Shown piece after piece: positions 38,863 through 46,589 of a stretch of 64,000 nt of DNA. This stretch comes from Flavobacteriales bacterium (GTDB lineage: Bacteria; Bacteroidota; Bacteroidia; Flavobacteriales_F; PHOS-HE28). The position numbers and the translations under genes are program-made. Each line of letters begins with the position of its first letter. Position 1 is the stretch's first letter. The notes beneath the pieces were generated by a model that was given only the letters and a program-made list of their open reading frames with translations, made no database searches and had not been told where the DNA came from. The DNA lies in assembly GCA_016705545.1 (NCBI GenBank), contig JADIYA010000019.1, forward strand, positions 1 to 64,000, given 5' to 3'.

Positions 38863-39129
38863 CTACCCCGCCACCGTCTCCACCTCCTTGCTCACCTTCT
38901 TGAAGAGCCCTTGCAGCACATTGCCGGGGCCCACCTCCACCACTTTCGTCGAGCCGTCGTTCAGCATGGTTTGCATGGTCTGCGTCCAGCGCACGGGGGC
39001 GGTGAGCTGCGCGATGAGGTTGGCCTTGATGCGCGCCGGATCGGTATGCGGACGGGCCTCAACATTTTGATTGACCGGGGGACGCGGGTTCACGATCGGC
39101 GAGAATTGGATCGCGGTGGCGAGTTCCGC
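38863..39129 (-). pseudogene. 3' fragment of fabD (partial duplicate)
   Basis: These 267 bases align without gaps to the last 89 codons of the intact fabD at 41169-41435, with roughly nine bases in ten identical by eye; both end in TAG. Similarity stops sharply at 39129/39130, after GAGTTCCGC. The fragment lacks the active-site Ser and His of the acyltransferase and cannot be functional alone. Its stop lies 34 bases before the mrp promoter box, which suggests this was the original position of the fabD 3' end. Confidence 0.85.
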
Positions 39130-39173
39130 GCATGCCAGCTGAAAGCTATCGCCATACTAGGACAAGGCCTTCA

Positions 39174-40724
39174 TCATCGCGATACGATGAACGTAGCCGA
39201 CCAAGGCTCGCCAAAGCTTGACCGCGTAACGATTCGATACGCCCCAACGGGCAAGCGGCGAATGTCAATGCGATTAGCGCCGTCCCTGAGCAGTTGCTCG
39301 ACGACAATGCGGCCAGCCGCGTCCAGGATCTCACACTCGATGCCAATCGCGGAACCTGGCCATTCCAAGTCAAGCCAATCCGCAGCAGGGTTCGGTCGGA
39401 TGCGGGGCATCAGCTGGCCGGGGCGCTCTTCAACACCAACCGCAAGGCACACGGTTGAAGAGGTGGTTTGCGTGTTCGCCACGACGGTCCAAGACCCGGA
39501 TCCGGCTGCACCGCCCGGCAATGTGGTCACCGCATAGGGCGACAGCACCACATCAACAGGATTCAGCACCAGGTTCTCTACACCGCAGGCAGGACAGGTC
39601 ATTCCGTTGGCATCCAGGAATGCGATGAGCGCATCGGTTCCATTGCCCCCGCCTAGCACAAAGCCGTTATCCGGCTTCGCAACGATGCCCAGCGCATTGC
39701 AGGCCGAGGTTCCTATAAGCCGATTCCATTCCAAATCGCCATCCTGGCCGAAGGCGACCACGAGCATGCGCAGGTCATTGGATCCGACCATGTGATCACC
39801 GGCCACCACGAAACCGTCATCGGGGCGCACGGCCACAGCGATGCCCTGTTGCGGCCCAGCGTACGGAATCTTCTTGCCCCAGATGAAATCACCATCGGCA
39901 TCCACACGAACAATGCAGATATCCTGGCTCGTGGTCTCATCGACATAGTGGAAACCCGTGAGCACGAATCCGGAAGTGCCTACCGGTGCAGCACCATAGA
40001 AGAGGCCGTACGGAAGCTCCTTCGCCCAGAGCACCGTCCCCGCCGCATCGAAACGGATGGCCACTCCGCCATTCACCGCATCCGTCTTGTATCCCGTGAC
40101 CAACAGTCCATTGTCCGGAGCGTTCACCACCTCGTGCAATTCGATGCCATGGAAATTGCTGCCATGAACCCGTTTGGCCCAGCTCAACTGCCCGTCGGGC
40201 TGCAGCTTCACCACCAGCCCATCCTGCAATCCAACACTGTTCCATGCGGACCCTACGAAGGCGAGACCACCATCCGATGTCTCCACCGCGTCAAGAGCCG
40301 CCTCATGATCAGCCGTACCGATCGTGGCCGTCCAATCGATGCTTCCGCTGGAAGACAGCTTCACCGCAGCGAGATCATAGAGCCCCTGCCCGAAAGAAGC
40401 CGTGTATCCGGCTAGGACCGCACCACCATCGCTGGTGGGAGCCACCGCCTTCGCATACTCCACCAATCCTCCTTGAAGCACCCGTCCCCATTGAAGATTG
40501 CCATCCGCATCCAGCTTCAGGACCTCCATATCCACGAAGCTCAGGTCGCCAGTCCAGGGCCATCCTGCCACGAAGAAAGAGCCATCAAGACCTTGCTCGA
40601 ATCCCTCGATGCGTTCATAAGTGGCCACACCAGCATTTGAACATCGTTGAACCTGAGCATGAATGGCATTCACCCCAATCAGGATGGGGAAGGCAGCGGA
40701 AAAAAGGTGGGATACTGGTCTCAT
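39174..40724 (-). CDS. T9SS-sorted protein with beta-propeller-like repeats
   Basis: 516 residues from ATG 40724, the codon that begins a signal peptide (RPVSHLFSAAFPILIGVNAIHAQ); the frame to 40883 has no signal at its start. About seven repeats of the type D.DGD..W......G......A...DGG....G, for example DADGNLQWGRVLQGG and QDGDLEWNRLIG, suggest a beta-propeller. The C-terminus is a T9SS type A sorting domain: IRPNPAADWLDLEW, CEILDAAGRIV, LPVGAYRIVT. Exported by T9SS; no enzyme motif seen. It is inserted between two copies of the fabD 3' end. The 444 bases upstream (40725-41168) contain no supportable gene. Confidence 0.8.
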   Translation of the reverse strand: MRPVSHLFSAAFPILIGVNAIHAQVQRCSNAGVATYERIEGFEQGLDGSFFVAGWPWTGDLSFVDMEVLKLDADGNLQWGRVLQGGLVEYAKAVAPTSDGGAVLAGYTASFGQGLYDLAAVKLSSSGSIDWTATIGTADHEAALDAVETSDGGLAFVGSAWNSVGLQDGLVVKLQPDGQLSWAKRVHGSNFHGIELHEVVNAPDNGLLVTGYKTDAVNGGVAIRFDAAGTVLWAKELPYGLFYGAAPVGTSGFVLTGFHYVDETTSQDICIVRVDADGDFIWGKKIPYAGPQQGIAVAVRPDDGFVVAGDHMVGSNDLRMLVVAFGQDGDLEWNRLIGTSACNALGIVAKPDNGFVLGGGNGTDALIAFLDANGMTCPACGVENLVLNPVDVVLSPYAVTTLPGGAAGSGSWTVVANTQTTSSTVCLAVGVEERPGQLMPRIRPNPAADWLDLEWPGSAIGIECEILDAAGRIVVEQLLRDGANRIDIRRLPVGAYRIVTRSSFGEPWSATFIVSR

Positions 40725-41168
40725 GCAGATTCGCCTTGATTCACTGGCAAAGCTATCAATACCTGCAGGTCGGAAGCCCTGCCGCAACCAGAGTCGGATG
40801 CGATATGCCGCGAAAAGTAGAACCACGGCGAATGCACCGGTCCTGAAGAAATCAAGCGCGTGACCGGCATCAGTGCGTCCCAAGTGGCTCCGCGAACGCA
40901 GCCCACGTGCACTAGCAATCCGGCCGCCTTTCTCGTGCCTGCGCGGAAGGGTGATTCTGTGCCTCGCTCAGGCCCATTCCGCCATGACATCCAAATCTCT
41001 TTTGAATCGGCGGAACAATATGACATGGCAAACTACACGCACATCATCGGGCTCCCCCTCGAGGATCGTCCCCCATCACCCGCAGAGCGACCATGATGAA
41101 GAGGCAAGACCGGCCCCAATGAAGAGGAGCAACCGACGAAGGAATGCCACCATGTCCTTTCCGCTCCC
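40725..41168. other. 444-base stretch with no supportable gene
   Basis: Short frames exist on both strands but none has family resemblance, a plausible start or a -7 box. No RNA gene or transposase remnant was seen. It may hold the promoter of the T9SS cargo gene and material brought in with it. Confidence 0.5.
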
Positions 41169-42059
41169 CTAACCCGACACGGCCTCCACTTCCTTGCTCA
41201 CCTTCTTGAAGAGCCCTTGCAGCACATTGCCAGGGCCCACCTCCACCACCTTGTTGGCACCGTCGTTCAGCATGGTTTGCATGGTCTGCGTCCAGCGCAC
41301 GGGGGCGGTGAGCTGCGCGATGAGGTTGGCCTTGATCCGCGCAGGCTCGGTATGCGGACGGGCATCAACGTTCTGATAGACGGGGCAACGCGGGTTCACG
41401 ATCGGCGTGAATTGGATCGCGGTGGCGAGTTCCGCACGAGCGGGCTCCATGAGCGGACTGTGGAAGGCGCCACCCACGGGCAGCACGAGCGCTCGTCGCG
41501 CACCTGCGACCTTCAAGGCTTCGCATGCTGCGTTCACCGCGTCGATGGTGCCGCTGATCACGAGCTGACCGGGGCAGTTGTAGTTCGCGGCCACCACCAC
41601 GCCCTTGCCGGCATTGGCCGTGATCTCAGCGCAGACCCCTTCCACTTTCGCATCGTCGAGGCCGATGATGGCCGCCATGGTGCTCGGCTGCAGCTCACAG
41701 GCCTTCTGCATGGCATTGGCGCGAGCCGCCACGAGCTTCAGGCCATCGGCGAACTCCATGGCACCTGCCGCCACCAGTGCGCTGAATTCGCCCAAGGAAT
41801 GCCCTGCGGTCATGGCTGGTTGGAAGGCATCGCCCATCACCTTGGCCTTCACCACGCTGTGGAGAAAGATGGCGGGCTGCGTCACCTTGGTTTGCTTCAA
41901 GTCGGCATCGCTGCCGCTGAACATCACATCGGTGAGCTTGAAGCCAAGTATGTCGTTGGCGTGCTCGAACCAGACGCGGGCGTTGCTATCAGCGTCGTAC
42001 AGGTCCTTCCCCATGCCGGGGAACTGGGAGCCTTGGCCGGGGAAGACGTAGGCCGTCAT
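41169..42059 (-). CDS. fabD: Malonyl-CoA:ACP transacylase
   Basis: 296 residues from ATG 42059, where the family start MTAYVFPGQGSQFPGMG lies; the frame to 42170 has no homology. It moves malonyl from CoA to acyl carrier protein for fatty acid synthesis. The nucleophile Ser is in TAGHSLGEFSALVAAGAM, the catalytic His in PVGGAFHSPLMEPA, and the late QNVDARPHTEPARI and VEVGPGNVLQGLFKK motifs are present. Its last 89 codons are repeated at 38863-39129. Confidence 0.95.
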   Translation of the reverse strand: MTAYVFPGQGSQFPGMGKDLYDADSNARVWFEHANDILGFKLTDVMFSGSDADLKQTKVTQPAIFLHSVVKAKVMGDAFQPAMTAGHSLGEFSALVAAGAMEFADGLKLVAARANAMQKACELQPSTMAAIIGLDDAKVEGVCAEITANAGKGVVVAANYNCPGQLVISGTIDAVNAACEALKVAGARRALVLPVGGAFHSPLMEPARAELATAIQFTPIVNPRCPVYQNVDARPHTEPARIKANLIAQLTAPVRWTQTMQTMLNDGANKVVEVGPGNVLQGLFKKVSKEVEAVSG

Positions 42060-42188
42060 GCTGCTTCGGGTGTTTGAGGGTTGGAGGTCGATGGAGGGGT
42101 GTGGGGTGGGCAGAATCTCGAATCGATGATTGGGTGTCGGGCATTCAACCCGTAACCTGCCGCGAATCAACCCTCAACTTGCGTTGAA
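42060..42188. repeat. fabD upstream gap with GAGGGTTG / CAACCCTCAAC words
   Basis: Contains GTTTGAGGGTTGGAGG near 42070 and CAACCCTCAACTTGCGTTGAAC near 42170, which are complementary in part and could pair across the gap between the BI-1-like gene and fabD. Same word family as at 26745-26894 and 57786-57855. Confidence 0.3.
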
Positions 42189-42911
42189 CTAGTCACGCCG
42201 CCCGAACAACCGCAGCAGCATCAGGAAGAGGTTGATGAAATCGAGGTAGAGGCTGAGCGCGCCCATGAGCGCCATCTTCTGCGCGGTCTCGGAGCCGGTG
42301 CCCACCACTTCGCCCAAGCGCTTGAGCTTCTGCATGTCGTAGGCGGTGAGCCCAGTGAAGACCACCACGCCGATGATGCTGATCACGTAATCCATGGTGC
42401 TGCTGCCGAGGAACATGTTGATCACCGACGCGATGACGATGCCGATGAGGCCGATGAAGAGCAAGCTGCCCAGCTTGGTGAGGTCGGTCTTGGTGGTGTA
42501 GCCGGCCACGGCCATGATGCCGAAGATGCCTGCGCTCATGAAGAAGACCTTGATGATGGAATCCGGCGCGTACAGGATGAAGATGTAGCAGAGGCTGATG
42601 CCCATGAGCGCCGAGAAGGCGATGAAGGTGAGCAGCAGCACGGTCCCGCTCAGCTTCTCCATCATGCCGCTCATGAGGAACACCAGGCCCAATGGCGCGA
42701 GCATCACCACCCACCCTAGGATGCTGCGTCCGCCATCGGCAGTGTAGAGGTATTGCAGCAGTCCGGGCGTGCTGGCGAAAAGCCAGGCCATCGCGCCGCT
42801 GAGCACCAGAGCCGTGGCCATGTAGGTGAACACCTGGCTCAGGAATGCGCGGACATTGGTCTCGGGGCCGTAGATGACCTGGCCAGTGGTTGGTACTTGG
42901 GGCTGTTCCAT
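42189..42911 (-). CDS. Bax inhibitor-1/YccA family membrane protein
   Basis: 240 residues with seven hydrophobic segments, from FTYMATALVLSGAMAWLF to YLDFINLFLMLLRLFG. The N-terminal FLSQVFTYMATAL and the C-terminal GALSLYLDFINLFLMLLRLFGRRD are family hallmarks. Members are Ca2+/H+-leak or stress-related membrane proteins and some bind membrane proteases; the role here is unknown. An 8-bp perfect inverted repeat lies in its leader, and a possible -7 box overlaps the folE stop upstream. Confidence 0.88.
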   Translation of the reverse strand: MEQPQVPTTGQVIYGPETNVRAFLSQVFTYMATALVLSGAMAWLFASTPGLLQYLYTADGGRSILGWVVMLAPLGLVFLMSGMMEKLSGTVLLLTFIAFSALMGISLCYIFILYAPDSIIKVFFMSAGIFGIMAVAGYTTKTDLTKLGSLLFIGLIGIVIASVINMFLGSSTMDYVISIIGVVVFTGLTAYDMQKLKRLGEVVGTGSETAQKMALMGALSLYLDFINLFLMLLRLFGRRD

Positions 42912-42930
42912 GGAGTGTTGTTTTCGGTGG

Positions 42931-42949
42931 GTTGACCCGGAGGGTCAAC
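42931..42949. promoter_or_regulatory. Perfect 8-bp inverted repeat in the leader of the BI-1-like gene
   Basis: GTTGACCC-GGA-GGGTCAAC between folE and the BI-1-like ATG. It could be a protein-binding site or a weak terminator after folE. A minus-strand TACATTAG box (42993-43000) that includes the folE TAG stop would place this hairpin in the 5' leader. Confidence 0.35.
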
Positions 42950-42992
42950 GATGCCGGAGGCTTTGGGATGAAAGCAGCTGACGGCCGCCGCG

Positions 42993-43646
42993 CTAATGTA
43001 GGCGGGCGCCGATGAGCTTGATGAATTCCTCCCGCGTCCGGGGATCATTGAGGAAGATCCCAGTGAAGGCGCTGGTGGTGGTCACTGAGTTCTGCTTCTG
43101 TATGCCGCGCATCTGCATGCAGAGGTGGGCGCATTCGAGCACCACGGCCACGCCCATGGGCTTCAGCGTGTCCTGGATGCAATCGCGGATCTGGTCGGTG
43201 AGGCGCTCCTGCACCTGCAAGCGGCGCGCGAAGGCATCGACCACGCGGGGGATCTTGCTGAGCCCGGTAATGCAGCCGTTGGGGATATAGGCCACATGCG
43301 CCTTGCCGAAGAAGGGCAGCATGTGGTGCTCGCAGAGGCTGTACACCTCGATGTCCTTCACCAGCACCATTTGGCTGTAATTCTCCTTGAAGAGCGCGCC
43401 CTTGAGGATGGCTGCCGGGTCGAGGTCGTAGCCGTGCGTGAGGTATTGCAGCGCTTTGGCCACGCGCTCAGGCGTCTTCTGCAGGCCTTCGCGCTTCGGG
43501 TCTTCGCCGATCTGCTTGAGAATGTCGCCGTAGTGCCCGCTGATGCGCGCGATGGACTTCGCATCGTACAGGTCGATGCGCTCGTAGCCTTCGCCGGTGG
43601 GCTCGTGCTCGCCATCGAGTGCCTTGCCTTTCGTTCTACGCGCCAT
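42993..43646 (-). CDS. folE: GTP cyclohydrolase I
   Basis: 217 residues. It converts GTP to 7,8-dihydroneopterin triphosphate, the entry to folate and, through QueD, to queuosine-type bases. Zinc ligands Cys and His appear in YSLCEHHMLPFFGKAHVAYIP and the second Cys in VLECAHLCMQMRG; SKIPRVVDAFARRLQVQERLT is typical. Its start overlaps the queD end by 11 bases, and QueD uses the product of FolE, so the pair is a functional unit. Confidence 0.95.
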   Translation of the reverse strand: MARRTKGKALDGEHEPTGEGYERIDLYDAKSIARISGHYGDILKQIGEDPKREGLQKTPERVAKALQYLTHGYDLDPAAILKGALFKENYSQMVLVKDIEVYSLCEHHMLPFFGKAHVAYIPNGCITGLSKIPRVVDAFARRLQVQERLTDQIRDCIQDTLKPMGVAVVLECAHLCMQMRGIQKQNSVTTTSAFTGIFLNDPRTREEFIKLIGARLH

Positions 43647-44055
43647 GGTACTCCGCGGTGTTGTTCTCGGTCTCCTGCACCTTCACGCCATGCAACGCGC
43701 AACCTAGGTTCTTGATCGGTGCCTCCAACTGCTCCCAGATGGCCACGCAAAGATTCTCCGTGCTGCTGAGCCGCCCGCGCATGAAGGACACATCGACATC
43801 GATGTTCTTATGGTCCAAATGGTCGATGACTTCCTCTTTGATGATGCGGCTCAGTTGGCTCAGGTCCGTCACGAAGCTCGTCTCCGGGTCCTGCTCGCCT
43901 TTCACGGTGACCCACAGCTCGTAGTTGTGTCCGTGCCCGTTGGGGTTGCTGCACTTGCCGAAGACCTCCAGATTCTTCGCGTCATTCCAATCGGGGCGGG
44001 CCAAGCGATGGGAGGCAGCGAAGCGTTCGCGGCGTGTGATGAAAACTTGTGGCAT
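43636..44055 (-). CDS. queD: 6-carboxytetrahydropterin synthase / 6-pyruvoyltetrahydropterin synthase family
   Basis: 139 residues. Zinc histidines are in FAASHRL and NGHGHNYEL, the catalytic Cys is in FGKCSNPNG, and the other triad members lie in DHLDHKNID and ENLCVAIWEQL. QueD turns dihydroneopterin triphosphate into 6-carboxytetrahydropterin, an early step towards queuosine. A PTPS role in biopterin synthesis is an alternative. It overlaps folE and is transcribed from the palindromic divergent promoter region shared with rfaD. Confidence 0.9.
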   Translation of the reverse strand: MPQVFITRRERFAASHRLARPDWNDAKNLEVFGKCSNPNGHGHNYELWVTVKGEQDPETSFVTDLSQLSRIIKEEVIDHLDHKNIDVDVSFMRGRLSSTENLCVAIWEQLEAPIKNLGCALHGVKVQETENNTAEYHGA

Positions 44056-44088
44056 GGCTCAGTAACGCCCCGGGCTCTTGATTGTGCG

Positions 44089-44146
44089 GCCAAGGTAGGG
44101 GCGCGTGTCATCCCGGGCTAGACCCGGGACGCGCCCCTACCTTGGC
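44089..44146. promoter_or_regulatory. Perfect 18-bp inverted repeat carrying two divergent -7 boxes (queD / rfaD)
   Basis: Arms 44089-44106 (GCCAAGGTAGGGGCGCGT) and 44129-44146 are exact reverse complements. Inside is a second inverted repeat, CCCGGG-CTAGA-CCCGGG (44112-44128). Each outer arm ends in TACCTTGG: on the plus strand at 44139-44146, three bases before the rfaD ATG, and on the minus strand at 44089-44096, 33 bases before the queD ATG. Both are close to TAnnTTTG. The layout suggests mirror-image promoters. Confidence 0.6.
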
Positions 44147-44149
44147 GGC

Positions 44150-45118
44150 ATGATCATCGTCACAGGCGCGGCGGGCTTCATCGGCAGCTGCCTCATCGGG
44201 GAATTGCGGCGACAAGGCTGGCAGGATATCGTGGCTGTGGATGATTTCAGCCGGGCCGATAAGGCCCCCAACCTGCTGAAGAAGGAGCTCTCTGCGAAGG
44301 TGGACCGCATGGACTTCTTCACCTGGCTCGATGCGAACGAGAAGCTGGTGCAGTTCATCTTCCACTTGGGCGCCAAGACCGACACGACGCTCTTCGACGT
44401 TGCCGTGTTCGATGAGTTGAACGTGCGCTACAGCCAGCGCCTTTGGGAAGCTTGCATCAAGTACGGCATCCCGCTCGTTTACGCCAGCAGCGCGGCGACC
44501 TATGGCGGCGGTGAGTTCGGCTACAGCGATGCCGATGACGGCCTGCCCTTCAAGCTGAAGCCGCTGAACCCATACGGCGAGAGCAAGAACGAATTCGACA
44601 AGTGGGCGCTGCAACAGGAGAAGAAGCCCTTCTTCTGGGCGGGCCTCAAGTTCTTCAACGTGTATGGGCCGAACGAATACCACAAGGGCCGCATGGCGAG
44701 CGTGGTCTTCCATGCCTTCAACCAGATCCGCGACACAGGCGGCATGAAGCTTTTCCGCAGCCACCGGCCAGACTACAGGGACGGTGAGCAGCAGCGCGAC
44801 TTCATCTATGTGAAGGACCTCTGCGCAGTATGCCTCTGGCTCATGGAGCATCGGAAGAACAGCGGCCTGTACAACCTGGGCAGCGGCACTGCGCGCAGCT
44901 TCAACGACCTGGTGCGCGCCACCTTCACCGCTATGGGCAAAGAGGAGCGCATCAGCTACATCGATACCCCTGCTGACATCCGCGATAAGTACCAGTACTT
45001 CACCGAGGCGGACATGCGCAAGCTGCGCGCGATCGGTTACGCCAGGCCGTTCACCTCACTGGAGGAGGGCGTGAACGACTACGTGAAGAACTACCTGATG
45101 CAGGCGGCTTACTGCTGA
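44150..45118 (+). CDS. rfaD: ADP-L-glycero-D-manno-heptose 6-epimerase
   Basis: 322 residues from ATG 44150, which gives the family start MIIVTGAAGFIGSCLIGELRRQG; the frame from 44105 starts inside the palindrome. NAD(P)-binding GxxGxxG, the catalytic YGESK (Tyr and Lys), and FNVYGPNEYHKGRMASVVFHAFNQI are present, all characteristic of the heptose epimerase. It makes the heptose precursor of the LPS inner core. The TACCTTGG box ends three bases before the ATG, so a leaderless mRNA is likely. Its end overlaps the convergent merR gene by 10 bases. Confidence 0.93.
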   Translation: MIIVTGAAGFIGSCLIGELRRQGWQDIVAVDDFSRADKAPNLLKKELSAKVDRMDFFTWLDANEKLVQFIFHLGAKTDTTLFDVAVFDELNVRYSQRLWEACIKYGIPLVYASSAATYGGGEFGYSDADDGLPFKLKPLNPYGESKNEFDKWALQQEKKPFFWAGLKFFNVYGPNEYHKGRMASVVFHAFNQIRDTGGMKLFRSHRPDYRDGEQQRDFIYVKDLCAVCLWLMEHRKNSGLYNLGSGTARSFNDLVRATFTAMGKEERISYIDTPADIRDKYQYFTEADMRKLRAIGYARPFTSLEEGVNDYVKNYLMQAAYC

Positions 45119-45465
45119 TCGCGCAGGGCGTTGCGCAGCTCCACCAATTTCCGGCGCACGGTGAGCAAGCCTTCACGAACGGCATCGGCATCCAACGGCG
45201 CACGCTCTGGCTCTGCACCGCGCTTGAGCTTCTCCTTGGCCCCTTGGATGGTGAAGCCCTCCTCCTTCACCAAGTGCTGCATGATGCGCAGCTGCTCGAT
45301 CTGCTCCCGGGTGTAGAGGCGGTCGCCGCGATTGGTTCGCTTGGGCGTGAATGCGCCGAATTCCTTCTCCCAGAAGCGTATGCTCGAATTGGCGACGCTC
45401 AGCTCCTGGGCCACTTCGCCGATGGTCCAATAGATCTTCTCGATGGTCTTCGGCTTGAGCGGCAT
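45109..45465 (-). CDS. MerR-family transcriptional regulator
   Basis: 118 residues from ATG 45465; a TACTTTCG box (45471-45478) ends five bases before it, and the longer frame to 45600 lies inside the M23 gene. The winged helix-turn-helix is clear: YWTIGEVAQELSVANSSIRFWEKEF, then TNRGDRLYTREQIEQLRIMQHL. The effector part is short, with no metal-binding Cys, so it is not a classical metal sensor. Target unknown; its position behind the M23 peptidase gene suggests a cell-wall or stress role, which is inference. Confidence 0.88.
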   Translation of the reverse strand: MPLKPKTIEKIYWTIGEVAQELSVANSSIRFWEKEFGAFTPKRTNRGDRLYTREQIEQLRIMQHLVKEEGFTIQGAKEKLKRGAEPERAPLDADAVREGLLTVRRKLVELRNALRDQQ

Positions 45466-45470
45466 CGCGA

Positions 45471-45478
45471 CGAAAGTA
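45471..45478 (-). promoter_or_regulatory. -7 box (TACTTTCG) of the merR gene
   Basis: Minus-strand TACTTTCG placed directly after the M23 stop codon and five bases before the merR ATG. Confidence 0.55.
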
Positions 45479-46450
45479 TCAATCGAGCGCTTGCGCGGCG
45501 TTCCTTGACAGCTCCACCATGCGCGCGTACTCCTCAGGCGTGAGGTCGTTGAAGTAGAAGTTGGCGGGATCCATCGGCTGGCCTCCCTTGTGCACTTCAT
45601 AATGCAGGTGAGGCCCGACGCTCAGTCCGGTGTTGCCCACCAGCCCCACCACATCGCCGCGCTTCACACGCTGACCTTTGCGTACTTCGAGCTTGCTCAG
45701 GTGCGCGTAGAGCGTCTGGTAATCGAAGCCGTGGTCAACGATCACGTGCATGCCGTAGCCGTTGGTGCCGTACTCGGCATACACCACCACCCCGTCGCCG
45801 GTGGCATGGATCGGCGTCCCGGTCTTCGCGGTGAAGTCCATGCCCGCATGGAACTTCATGATCTTGTGGATGGGGTGTATCCGCCAGCCAAAGCCGCCGG
45901 CCGTCTGTGTGAGGTCCTCGTTCGGTATCGGCTGGATGGCCGGTATGCTCGCCAGCATCTCCTGCTTGCGCAGCACCAGCGCGCCCACCTCATCGAGCGA
46001 TTTGGATTGCACCACCATCTGGCGGGCCAGTAGGTCGAGGCGCTTCGTGGTCTCGATCACCAGCTCGCTGTTGGCGTATCCGCTCAGGTCGCGGTAGCGG
46101 TTGATGCCGCCCACACCGGCCTGCCTGATGCTCTCCGGCAGGGGGTCAGCCTCCAGGATCACGCGGTACATGTTGTCGTCGCGGCGACGCACATCTGCCA
46201 GCACGCGCTCGAGCTCTCCGATCTGCTTGTTGAGCAGCTCGTACTGCACCAGCAGTTGCTTGTTCTCGCGACGCAGCACCGCCTCCTTCGGGCTGTCGAT
46301 GAACTGGTACACGAGGAAGATCCCCAGCAGGCCCACCGCCAAGCCCGGCAGCAGCAGCAGCGTCACGCGCCTGGTCTTCTGCCAGGCCGTGAGGCGGATG
46401 CGCTCGAAGTTGAGCGTCTTCGGGTTGAAGCGGTACTTATGCTCTGGCAT
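45479..46450 (-). CDS. M23-family (LytM) metallopeptidase, membrane-anchored
   Basis: 323 residues from ATG 46450 (MPEHKYRFNPKTLNFERIRL). One membrane helix (VTLLLLPGLAVGLLGIFLVYQFI) is followed by a coiled coil (about 70-110), then the peptidase. Zinc ligands are in HAGMDFTAKTGTP (HxxxD) and in GPHLHYEVHKGG (HxH), with the extra His of YQTLYAHLSKL. All catalytic residues are present, so it is probably an active periplasmic peptidoglycan endopeptidase, unlike degenerate LytM activators. A TACCTTGC box (46466-46473) precedes the start by 15 bases. Confidence 0.9.
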   Translation of the reverse strand: MPEHKYRFNPKTLNFERIRLTAWQKTRRVTLLLLPGLAVGLLGIFLVYQFIDSPKEAVLRRENKQLLVQYELLNKQIGELERVLADVRRRDDNMYRVILEADPLPESIRQAGVGGINRYRDLSGYANSELVIETTKRLDLLARQMVVQSKSLDEVGALVLRKQEMLASIPAIQPIPNEDLTQTAGGFGWRIHPIHKIMKFHAGMDFTAKTGTPIHATGDGVVVYAEYGTNGYGMHVIVDHGFDYQTLYAHLSKLEVRKGQRVKRGDVVGLVGNTGLSVGPHLHYEVHKGGQPMDPANFYFNDLTPEEYARMVELSRNAAQALD

Positions 46451-46562
46451 GGCCTTCTCGAAGCGGCAAGGTAGCCGTGGGCCCAATGCGATTCACCGGC
46501 GCTGGCGGGCACCGTGTTAAACGGTGTTGATCGGCGGGCCGTCGCCGCTGCCCCCTTCCGGA

Positions 46563-46570
46563 TACTTTCG
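46563..46570 (+). promoter_or_regulatory. -7 box (TACTTTCG) of alaS
   Basis: TACTTTCG, 19 bases before ATG 46590. It argues against the in-frame ATG at 46524. Confidence 0.55.
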
Positions 46571-46589
46571 CGGCCGCTTCCAGAGACCC

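Noticed and set aside
40860..41096. A 78-codon plus-strand frame between the cargo gene and fabD
   Set aside because: No family resemblance, no -7 box and low-complexity composition.
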